A model generated the notes under the pieces. It was not told the origin of the DNA. It was given only the letters and a program-made list of their open reading frames with translations, and did no database searches. Positions 1 to 5,124 of a stretch of 5,307 nucleotides of DNA are shown one piece after another. A program made the translations under genes and the position numbers. Each line of letters opens with the position of its first letter. Position 1 is the first letter of the stretch. The DNA is from Thermoanaerobaculaceae bacterium (GTDB taxonomy: Bacteria; Acidobacteriota; Thermoanaerobaculia; Thermoanaerobaculales; Thermoanaerobaculaceae), in the NCBI GenBank assembly GCA_022865555.1, contig JALHTD010000446.1:1-5307 (forward strand), in the 5' to 3' direction.

Positions 1-1802
1 GTCTCGGCCACGACCTGGCCCTCGGCGTCCTTGACCCGGCTGATGAAGTAGGGCTCGGCGACCTGGCCGCGGTTGGCGATCCCGGAATAGGCCGAGGCCA
101 GCTCCACCATCGGCACCTCGAACGAGCCCAGCGCCAAAGTGGAGTAGGGTGCGAGCGGCTCCCTGACACCGAGGCGGTGCGCGACATCGATCACGAGCTC
201 GCCGGTGACCATCTGCTGGACCTTGGTCGCCGAGGCGTTGAGCGAGTGCTCGAGGGCGTGGCGGAAGGTCACGATGCCGAAGTACGAGCGGTAGTAGTTC
301 AGGGGACAGTACGCGAGCTCGTTCTTCTCGTCGGGGAGCAGCACCGGGCCGTCGAACACGGTGTCGGTGGGGGAGTACCCGCGCTCCCAGGCGGCGAGGT
401 AGACGAAAGGCTTGAAGGCGGAGCCGCACTGCCGCTTGGCCTGCATCGATCGGTCGAACTGAGAACGGTTGAAGTCGAAGCCTCCGACCAGGGCCAGGAT
501 CGCCCCGGTGCGGTTGTCGATCACCAGGATCGCGCCCTCCACCCTGGGCTCGGCCTCGAGCTTCACCACTACCGGCTGGGACCTATCGGCCGGGATCTCC
601 ACCAGCCGAACCAGGAGCACGTCCCCCGGCTTGAACAGACGCGTGAGCGTGGTTCGGCCGGTCCACTGCGCCCCTTCGACCGGGAGACGCGCGGTCCTGT
701 CCGCGATCAGCAGGGAGGCGCTTGCCCCCTGCACGTCGGTGGCCATCGCATACACGAGCTCGCCCTTCTGCCAGCGGATGAACGGCCAGCCCTCGTCGCG
801 GAAGGCGGCGAGATCCTTCGCGCCGTTGGCAAGCGCGTTGCGGCGCGCGCCGGGCCAGCCCAGGCGCTGCTGCAGCTCGATGAGCCCCTCGCGCAGCGAG
901 TCCTCGGCCATCGCCTGCAGCTTCGCGTCCAGGGTGGTATCGACCGAGAGGCCACCCTCGAGCATCTTGCGGCTTCCGAACTGGCCCTCGACCGAGCGCC
1001 GGACCTCTTCGATGAAATACGCCGCGGTCACGTTGCGGTCGTGGTGCGCCGACACCCCGAGAGGCGCCTCGACTGCCGCCTCGTAGGTGGCGGCGTCGAT
1101 CATCTTCTCCTCGAGCATGCGCTTGAGCACGTGGTTGCGGCGCGCCAGGGAACGCTTCGGGTAGTCAATGGGGGACAGGTCCCCCGGCCGCTGCGGCAGG
1201 CCCGCGAGCAGAGCGGCCTCGGCGAGGACAAGCTCCTTGGCCGGCTTGCCGAAGTAGAAGCGGGAGGCCGCCTCGACGCCGTAGTTGCCTTGACCGAAGT
1301 TCACCTGGTTGGCGTAGAACGTGAAGATCTGGTCCTTGGAGAAGCGCTGCTCGATCTGGATCGCGAGCAGCACCTCCTGAATCTTCCGGTAGACGATCTT
1401 CTCGCGGGTGAGGAAGAGGGTGCGCGCGAGCTGCTGCGTGATCGTCGATGCCCCCTGCGAGAAGCGCCATCTCAGGATGTTGCGCAGGGCCGCCCGCAGG
1501 ATCCCCTGGGGGTCCACACCCGGGTGTCGGTAGAAGTTGGCGTCCTCGACGGCGATCACAGCGTCACGAAAGACCTTCGGGATGCCCTCAGCCCCGACCG
1601 GGATACGACGCTCGGCGGCAAACCTGCCGAGCAGGGAGCCGTCGCGCGTCAGCACCTGGGTCGCGGCGGCCGGCCGGTAGCTGGTGAGCGCCTCGACGGC
1701 GGGGAGGTCCACGAAACGGGAGAGCACCAGCCCGATCACGGCCCCGAGGCCGAGGCCGATGAAGAGCCCCACCACCAGCCAGCGGAGAGCCTTGGTCCAC
1801 AT
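1..1802 (-). CDS. mrcA: Class A penicillin-binding protein 1A (bifunctional transglycosylase/transpeptidase), C-terminus off the left edge
   Basis: This enzyme polymerises lipid II into glycan strands and cross-links the stem peptides on the outer face of the inner membrane. The reverse strand is open from ATG 1802-1800 to the edge, giving 600 complete codons. Residues 6-28 form a hydrophobic signal-anchor after a short basic N-terminus. The GT51 domain spans about 50-225: EDANF at 86-90 with catalytic Glu86, QGASTITQQLAR at 116-127, and RKIQE at 139-143. An OB-like insert lies at about 325-415, which is typical of PBP1A. The transpeptidase domain starts near 421, with SAFK at 461-464 (nucleophile Ser461) and SLN at 520-522. 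The KTG motif is not reached; relatives usually run to 750-850 residues. The ATG was chosen because the membrane anchor follows directly; the frame stays open upstream, with an in-frame TTG at 1838. No clear Shine-Dalgarno is present. Oddity: Cys459 two residues before Ser461, where Pro is common. Family assignment is very secure; the symbol is by family. Confidence 0.95.
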   Translation of the reverse strand, partial: MWTKALRWLVVGLFIGLGLGAVIGLVLSRFVDLPAVEALTSYRPAAATQVLTRDGSLLGRFAAERRIPVGAEGIPKVFRDAVIAVEDANFYRHPGVDPQGILRAALRNILRWRFSQGASTITQQLARTLFLTREKIVYRKIQEVLLAIQIEQRFSKDQIFTFYANQVNFGQGNYGVEAASRFYFGKPAKELVLAEAALLAGLPQRPGDLSPIDYPKRSLARRNHVLKRMLEEKMIDAATYEAAVEAPLGVSAHHDRNVTAAYFIEEVRRSVEGQFGSRKMLEGGLSVDTTLDAKLQAMAEDSLREGLIELQQRLGWPGARRNALANGAKDLAAFRDEGWPFIRWQKGELVYAMATDVQGASASLLIADRTARLPVEGAQWTGRTTLTRLFKPGDVLLVRLVEIPADRSQPVVVKLEAEPRVEGAILVIDNRTGAILALVGGFDFNRSQFDRSMQAKRQCGSAFKPFVYLAAWERGYSPTDTVFDGPVLLPDEKNELAYCPLNYYRSYFGIVTFRHALEHSLNASATKVQQMVTGELVIDVAHRLGVREPLAPYSTLALGSFEVPMVELASAYSGIANRGQVAEPYFISRVKDAEGQVVAE

Positions 1803-1832
1803 TCGCGCAAGCTTCGGCTGCTGCTGCTGCGC

Positions 1833-1838
1833 TGTCAA
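1833..1838 (-). promoter_or_regulatory. Candidate -35 box of the mrcA promoter
   Basis: The reverse strand reads a perfect TTGACA 31 bases before the mrcA ATG. No good -10 box follows at 16-19 bp spacing; the best is AAGCTT or GAAGCT around 1809-1815. If this -35 is used, transcription would start within a few bases of the ATG, giving a leaderless or nearly leaderless message, which fits the missing Shine-Dalgarno. The call rests on one hexamer, so it is tentative. Confidence 0.35.
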
Positions 1839-1867
1839 GTTTCTTGTTTGCCCCTCGGGCGTGCGGC

Positions 1868-1906
1868 TCTCGGGCCTCGCGCGCCCTCACGCGCTGCGGC
1901 CCGAGA
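1868..1906. repeat. Long interrupted inverted repeat (14 paired bases)
   Basis: TCTCGGGCC at 1868-1876 pairs perfectly with GGCCCGAGA at 1898-1906. Inside it, GCGCG at 1879-1883 pairs with CGCGC at 1890-1894 around the loop CCCTCA. The two stems are separated by a small internal loop (TC opposite TGC). No T-run follows on either strand, so a classic intrinsic terminator is unlikely. It lies upstream of the candidate mrcA -35 and could be a DNA cruciform or protein-binding site, or a structured RNA if transcription starts farther upstream. Confidence 0.6.
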
Positions 1907-1941
1907 CTCCTCCGGCCGCGACCCAGCAGCGCGGCTCGTCG

Positions 1942-1971
1942 CCGTGACCCTCACGGTTCGGCCTTCGGCCG
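1942..1971. repeat. Two adjacent short perfect hairpins
   Basis: CCGTGA-CCC-TCACGG at 1942-1956 forms a 6-bp stem with a triloop. Two bases later, CGGCC-TTC-GGCCG at 1959-1971 forms a 5-bp stem with a triloop. Neither is followed by a T-run. Short GC palindromes arise easily in such sequence, but the tandem arrangement inside a spacer already full of inverted repeats makes it worth recording. Function is unknown. Confidence 0.4.
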
Positions 1972-2003
1972 CCCGCGTCTCCCGGCGCCGATCCGCGCGC
2001 TGG

Positions 2004-2241
2004 GTGCCCGCAGCCTGCGGAGAGATGGCCGCTGCACCCGAGGGGCGGGTCTTTTTCCCCCACCCGGCGCGCGCTCCGGCGAGATGGTTCCTGTCGCCCG
2101 CGGGGCGGGAGTTACCCCCACCCAGAAACCGCTCAGTGCCCGCAGCCTGCGGTGAGATAGCCGCTTCACCCGAGGGGCGGTGCCATTCCCCCGCCCAACT
2201 ACTGCTCGGGGGCCCGCTCGCTCCGGCGAGATCGTACCGTC
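2004..2241. repeat. Four degenerate repeat units in alternating A-B-A-B order
   Basis: Four units share a GAGAT core at 2022, 2081, 2154 and 2228, followed in the first three by CCCGNGGGGCGG and then a C-rich tract. Units 1 and 3 carry an identical 17-mer, GTGCCCGCAGCCTGCGG (2004-2020 and 2136-2152), containing the palindrome CCGCAG-C-CTGCGG, and an identical 14-mer, CACCCGAGGGGCGG (2035-2048 and 2167-2180). Units 2 and 4 instead share GCTCCGGCGAGAT (2073-2085 and 2220-2232). Core spacing is 59, 73 and 74 bp. Ten bases of the motif recur inverted at 1850-1859. The pattern suggests duplication of a two-unit block of hairpin elements, similar in style to extragenic palindromic repeats; no known family is recognised. 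Confidence 0.65.
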
Positions 2242-2284
2242 AACGCACGGGGTGCGCGCTGAACTCGCCGACCCGCCCGGCGCG

Positions 2285-2293
2285 TGCTAGGGT
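2285..2293 (+). promoter_or_regulatory. Candidate extended -10 promoter element for the membrane-protein/uvrB operon
   Basis: TGCTAGGGT matches an extended -10 (TGn-TAnnnT), one of the few A/T-containing spots in this stretch. A clear -35 is not visible. Transcription starting about seven bases after the element would begin at or next to the A of ATG 2301, and no Shine-Dalgarno precedes that ATG. A leaderless message is therefore the simplest reading. No LexA-like operator was found by eye near it, so SOS control of uvrB is not supported here. Confidence 0.5.
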
Positions 2294-2300
2294 TTTCCGC

Positions 2301-2717
2301 ATGGAGCGCAACGTGGGCGACCTCGCCGGAACCCCCCGCAAGCAGCCCCCAGGCTGGTGGCGCTGGGCGAGCATCGGGTGCGGTGCTGTGATCCTGCTGC
2401 TCGTTGTCGCGCTTGCCGCTGGGGTCTTCTCGTCCCAGCGAATGCTGGTCTGGGGGGTGGCGCGCCTCGCGGACCGGGTCGTCGCCTCACTGCCCGAGGG
2501 TATCCCGCAGGTCGTTCGCGAAGGGCTGCGGCGGCGGCTGGACTGCGTCGTCCGTGCCGCTCGCGAGCGGCGGGTGAGCGAGCAGCGCCTCGGCGAGTTC
2601 GCCCGCGAGTGCGTCGATGCCCTCGCCGACAAGTCCATCAGCGCGGAGGAGCTGGCGCGCATCGAGTCGCTCGCCCTCGGGTTCTGCGGTGCGGCAGGAG
2701 GAGTTGCCGAACCGTGA
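2301..2717 (+). CDS. Small single-pass membrane protein of unknown function, coupled to uvrB
   Basis: I do not recognise this 138-residue protein. Residues 1-22 are polar and basic with a WWRW cluster. Residues 23-43 form one strong hydrophobic helix. The remainder is charged and mostly helical: an amphipathic stretch at about 47-64, a very basic segment [18 protein letters not shown] at 74-91, and an acidic, helical end near 94-126. Cysteines occur at 27, 82, 104 and 129. With the basic side N-terminal, the C-terminal domain would probably face the periplasm, though this is only a positive-inside inference. It is likely a genuine gene: it has a plausible promoter next to its ATG, a frame that runs exactly into uvrB, and a 4-base stop/start overlap (GTGA, 2714-2717). 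The position suggests co-expression with UvrB, not necessarily a repair role. The open frame extends far upstream antisense to mrcA, so the start could be earlier, but the sequence before 2301 looks non-coding. Confidence 0.75.
   Translation: MERNVGDLAGTPRKQPPGWWRWASIGCGAVILLLVVALAAGVFSSQRMLVWGVARLADRVVASLPEGIPQVVREGLRRRLDCVVRAARERRVSEQRLGEFARECVDALADKSISAEELARIESLALGFCGAAGGVAEP
2696..2703 (+). promoter_or_regulatory. Shine-Dalgarno of uvrB
   Basis: AGGAGGAG lies 10 bases before the GTG at 2714, inside the end of the upstream gene. It is the strongest ribosome-binding site in the window. It decides for the GTG start at 2714 over earlier possible starts in the same open frame, which extends back to about 2357. 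Confidence 0.85.
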
Positions 2718-4717
2718 GCCAGGCGTTCAGGCTCGCGGCGCCGTTCTCGCCGGCCGGTGACCAGGGTCAGGCGATCGAGCGGATCGTGAATGGCTTCACA
2801 AGCGGCCTCTACGCTCAGACGCTGCTGGGCGTCACCGGTTCGGGCAAGACGTTCACGGTGGCGAAGGCGATCGAGCGGCTCAACCGCCCGACGTTGGTGC
2901 TCTCGCACAACAAGACGCTGGCGGCGCAGCTCTACCAGGAGTTCAAGGGGTTCTTCCCCGACAACGCGGTGGAGTACTTCGTCTCCTACTACGACTACTA
3001 CCAGCCGGAGGCGTACGTCCCGGCCAGCGACACGTACATCGAGAAGGAGACCTCGATCAACGAGGAGATCGACCGCCTGCGCCTCTCGGCCACGCGCGCG
3101 CTGTTCGAGCGTCGCGACGTGCTGATCATCGCGTCAGTGTCCTGCATCTACGGACTGGGCGACCCCAACGCGTACTACGGGATGCTGCTGCTCCTGGAAC
3201 CCGGCACCGAGCCCGGGATGGACGCGGTCCTCAAGCAGCTCGTCTCGATGCAGTACGAGCGCACCATGCTCGACCTCGTGCCGGGGGCGTTCCGGGTGCG
3301 CGGCGACGTCCTGGAGATCTACCCGCCGTACGAGGACCACGCCGTTCGGGTGGAGTTCTGGGACCGCACGGTCGAGCGCGTCTCCCGCATCGACGCGATC
3401 CGCGGCACCGTGCTCGAAGAGGTGGACTCCCGGGTCGCGGTGTACCCGGCCTCGCACCACGTGGTGACCCGCCGCGTACTGGACGAGGCGCTGGTGGACA
3501 TCCGCAAGGAGGTCGACGAGCGGGTGGCCGAGCTGAACGCCGCTGGCAAGCTCTTGGAGGCGCAGCGGCTCTCCCAGCGCACCCTGTTCGACCTCGACAT
3601 GTTGCAGGAGCTGGGGTACTGCTCGGGGATCGAGAACTACTCGCGCCACCTCACCAGACGCAAACCCGGCGAGCCGCCCCCCACGCTGCTCGACTACTTC
3701 CCCAAGGACTGGCTGCTGGTGGTGGACGAGTCGCACGTGAGCATCCCGCAGGTTCGCGGCATGTACCACGGCGACCGCTCCCGCAAGGAGACGCTGGTGG
3801 AGTTCGGCTTCCGGCTCCCGTCGGCGCTCGACAACCGCCCGCTCACCTTCGAGGAGTTCGAAGGGCGCATCCACCAGGCGCTGTTCGTCTCCGCCACCCC
3901 GGGCCCGTACGAGCTGAAGCTGTGCGAGGGCGAGGTGGTGGAGCAGCTCATCCGGCCCACCGGCCTCCTGGATCCTCAGATCGTCGTGAAGCCAGCCCAG
4001 GGGCAGGTGGACGACCTGCTGGCGCGCATCCGCGAGCGTGTGGCGGCGGGGGAGCGGGTGCTGGTCACCACGCTCACCAAGCGGATGGCCGAGGACCTCA
4101 CCCAGTACTTCGCCGAGCTGGCGGTGCGGGTGCGCTACCTGCACAGCGAGATCGACACACTCGAGCGCACCGCGATCCTGGCCGACCTGCGCCGAGGGGC
4201 GTTCGACGTGCTGGTGGGGATCAACCTGCTGCGCGAGGGGCTCGACCTGCCCGAGGTCTCGCTGGTGGCGATCCTGGACGCCGACAAGGAAGGCTTCCTT
4301 CGCAGTTCGACCTCGCTGATCCAGACGATCGGGCGCGCCGCGAGAAACCTCAACGGCACGGTGATCCTCTACGCGGACCGGATGACCGACTCCTTGAATC
4401 AGGCGCTCGAGGAGACAAACCGGCGGCGCGCCACGCAGGAGGCGTACAACACGGAGCACGGGATCGAGCCGAAGACGATCGTCAAGGACATCGCGAGCCC
4501 CTTGTTGGCGCTCTCCAACCTGGACTACCACGACGCGGCGTTCCTCCCACCCAGGGTGGGGGAGGTGGACGTCACCGACGCGGCCTCGCTCGCAAAGGCG
4601 ATCAGTGAGCTCGAGAAGCAGATGAAGGCGGCGGCCAAGCGGCTGGAGTTCGAAGAAGCCGCCCAAATCCGCGACCGGATCAAGGAGCTCCGCACACAGC
4701 AGATCTACAAGACGTAG
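2714..4717 (+). CDS. uvrB: UvrABC system protein B (excinuclease subunit B, DNA damage-verification helicase)
   Basis: UvrB receives damaged DNA from UvrA, verifies the lesion by threading one strand behind its beta-hairpin using ATP, and then recruits UvrC for dual incision; it is cytoplasmic. The product has 667 residues, close to the usual 660-700. Walker A GVTGSGKT is at 39-46 (Lys45). The beta-hairpin tyrosines are in place (Tyr92, 93, 95, 96, 101), with Tyr at 108. The Walker B/DEAD-type motif DESH is at 338-341. Helicase motif [11 protein letters not shown], is at 537-545, with the arginine fingers at 541 and 544. A C-terminal UVR domain that contacts UvrC occupies about 625-660. All key residues match the E. 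coli numbering, so the gene looks functional. The GTG start overlaps the upstream stop and has a strong Shine-Dalgarno, indicating translational coupling. Downstream lies fragmented DNA with no good terminator. Confidence 0.98.
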   Translation: MSQAFRLAAPFSPAGDQGQAIERIVNGFTSGLYAQTLLGVTGSGKTFTVAKAIERLNRPTLVLSHNKTLAAQLYQEFKGFFPDNAVEYFVSYYDYYQPEAYVPASDTYIEKETSINEEIDRLRLSATRALFERRDVLIIASVSCIYGLGDPNAYYGMLLLLEPGTEPGMDAVLKQLVSMQYERTMLDLVPGAFRVRGDVLEIYPPYEDHAVRVEFWDRTVERVSRIDAIRGTVLEEVDSRVAVYPASHHVVTRRVLDEALVDIRKEVDERVAELNAAGKLLEAQRLSQRTLFDLDMLQELGYCSGIENYSRHLTRRKPGEPPPTLLDYFPKDWLLVVDESHVSIPQVRGMYHGDRSRKETLVEFGFRLPSALDNRPLTFEEFEGRIHQALFVSATPGPYELKLCEGEVVEQLIRPTGLLDPQIVVKPAQGQVDDLLARIRERVAAGERVLVTTLTKRMAEDLTQYFAELAVRVRYLHSEIDTLERTAILADLRRGAFDVLVGINLLREGLDLPEVSLVAILDADKEGFLRSSTSLIQTIGRAARNLNGTVILYADRMTDSLNQALEETNRRRATQEAYNTEHGIEPKTIVKDIASPLLALSNLDYHDAAFLPPRVGEVDVTDAASLAKAISELEKQMKAAAKRLEFEEAAQIRDRIKELRTQQIYKT

Positions 4718-4815
4718 AGGAGCCCCTCGCCCGCGTGGTTATGTACCTCCCCAACCCACGCCGCCATGTCATCCGCTATTACGGCGCGTACTCCAGCGTG
4801 GTGAGGGCCCGCCTC
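4717..4815 (+). pseudogene. IS91-family (Y2) transposase fragment, C-terminal region
   Basis: Directly after the uvrB stop, one frame reads [20 protein letters not shown] followed by YYGAYSSVVRAR. This resembles the C-terminal part of IS91-type rolling-circle transposases, where a segment ending in RYYG-x-YS is conserved. Only about 33 residues are recognisable. The catalytic tyrosines, HUH motif and zinc-binding N-terminus are absent, and similarity stops near a short palindrome at 4816-4830. There is no independent start, so this is a remnant, not a gene. The family assignment rests on motif recognition by eye. Confidence 0.65.
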
Positions 4816-4830
4816 CCTTGCCGGGCAAGG
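4816..4830. repeat. Perfect 7-bp-arm palindrome at the end of the transposase fragment
   Basis: CCTTGCC-G-GGCAAGG has seven-base complementary arms around a single base; as RNA it would fold with a 3-base loop. There is no following T-run, so it is a poor candidate for the uvrB terminator, although nothing better lies between. Its position exactly where transposase similarity ends could mark a recombination junction. Confidence 0.45.
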
Positions 4831-4875
4831 CTTCGCCGCCTTCGCTGTCTCGTTCACCCCTCCACGTGGTCGCGC

Positions 4876-4947
4876 CCCCTCGCCGACCGCCCGCTGCCAG
4901 TTGGTCTCCTCGACCGCCTGCTTCAAGGAGTCGGTCATCACGTCCGC
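4876..4947 (-). pseudogene. uvrB: Inverted, diverged fragment of a uvrB 3' region
   Basis: The reverse strand encodes ADVMTDSLKQAVEETNWQR, matching [19 protein letters not shown] of the intact UvrB next door (codons at 4373-4429). At the DNA level about 49 of 57 bases agree by eye, including an exact 18-base match (4381-4398 against 4922-4939 inverted). Similarity fades around 4876. Arginines of the ETNRRR motif are changed to Trp and Gln, as expected for decayed sequence. There is no helicase core, so it is a relic. It may derive from this uvrB by inverted duplication or from another uvrB brought in from elsewhere. Confidence 0.8.
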
Positions 4948-4952
4948 GGACG
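4941..4952. repeat. 12-bp perfect palindrome at the edge of the uvrB relic
   Basis: CGTCCGCGGACG is self-complementary and overlaps a second palindrome, GGACGTCC, at 4948-4955. Part of it belongs to the uvrB-derived sequence. It sits where uvrB similarity ends and may have served as, or resulted from, a recombination junction. It could also be chance in GC-rich DNA. Confidence 0.35.
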
Positions 4953-5012
4953 TCCGGAAAGCGGGTCAGGCTTGCATAGTTGCATTATCCGACGCACAGC
5001 GAGCGCACCCAG

Positions 5013-5081
5013 TTCGCGGGCTGCGTCGTCGTCATCTCCCACGACCGCTGGTTCCTCGAACGCATCGTCTCGCAAATCCTC
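5013..5081 (+). pseudogene. ettA: Fragment of an EttA-like ABC-F ATPase
   Basis: One frame reads FAGCVVVISHDRWFLERI followed by VSQIL. This matches the segment just after Walker B in EttA-type ABC-F translation factors, where FxGCxxVISHDRWFLDRI is characteristic; the His of ISHD is the switch histidine. Only about 23 residues are present, with no Walker A, signature motif or Walker B, and the flanks show no further similarity (a faint continuation to about 5110 is possible). It is a gene relic without a start of its own. Family recognition is strong for its length because this block is highly conserved. Confidence 0.7.
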
Positions 5082-5101
5082 CCTGAGATAGGGGAAGATG
5101 A

Positions 5102-5122
5102 CGGGGTGCTGTCTGGTCCCCG
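5102..5122 (-). terminator. Weak candidate terminator hairpin for the minus-strand gene ending at 5125
   Basis: CGGGG at 5102-5106 and CCCCG at 5118-5122 can pair around an 11-base loop, just downstream of the minus-strand stop. The following minus-strand sequence is only moderately T-containing (TCATCTTCC), so termination efficiency is doubtful. Confidence 0.2.
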
Positions 5123-5124
5123 AT

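Larger units (their letters stand above)
1803..2300. other. Divergent intergenic spacer rich in inverted repeats, no convincing gene
   Basis: About 500 bp separate the start of mrcA (minus) from the start of the small membrane-protein gene (plus). Open frames cross it on both strands, but they come from GC-rich sequence lacking stops and show no recognisable domain. The spacer holds a candidate -35 for mrcA, a long interrupted hairpin, two small adjacent hairpins, four degenerate repeat units, and an extended -10 element for the plus-strand operon. I see no tRNA, rRNA or known riboswitch in it. Confidence 0.75.

Noticed and set aside
1819..1830. Four CAG triplets (reverse strand) upstream of mrcA as a microsatellite
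   Set aside because: Four copies are too few to be notable in GC-rich DNA.
2052..2056. T-run after a short stem as an intrinsic terminator
   Set aside because: The preceding stem is only about 4 bp (CCCG/CGGG), no plus-strand gene ends upstream, and the motif is part of a repeat whose other copies lack the T-run.
2004..2241. CRISPR array
   Set aside because: Units are degenerate, spacing varies (59, 73, 74 bp), and the supposed spacers are themselves repeated; no cas genes are nearby.
177..2300. Very long plus-strand open frame running antisense through mrcA and into the small membrane-protein gene
   Set aside because: The mirrored strand encodes a clear PBP1A with all motifs. The antisense frame is Arg/Gly/Leu/Glu-rich without domains and is an effect of GC-rich codon use. 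Only its last 138 codons are kept as a gene.
2357..2713. Upstream extension of the uvrB frame
   Set aside because: It overlaps the membrane-protein gene in another frame, is unlike UvrB N-termini, and the Shine-Dalgarno before GTG 2714 plus Lys45 numbering fix the start.
2241..2713. LexA/SOS operator for uvrB
   Set aside because: No sequence resembling the E. coli CTG-N10-CAG consensus with an A/T-rich centre or GAAC-N4-GTTC was seen near the promoter or the uvrB start.
3134..4666. 510-codon minus-strand open frame inside uvrB
   Set aside because: Shadow of the intact uvrB; it is rich in His/Gln/Val/Leu in the way reverse-strand reading of GC-rich genes produces and has no recognisable motif.
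4705..4941. Minus-strand 78-codon open frame as an intact gene
   Set aside because: Only its first part is uvrB-derived; the rest is antisense to the IS91 remnant. It has no promoter or ribosome-binding site.
4735..5091. Plus-strand open frame as an intact small gene
   Set aside because: It begins inside the IS91-type remnant and continues through antisense uvrB sequence, so it is a chance join of relics.
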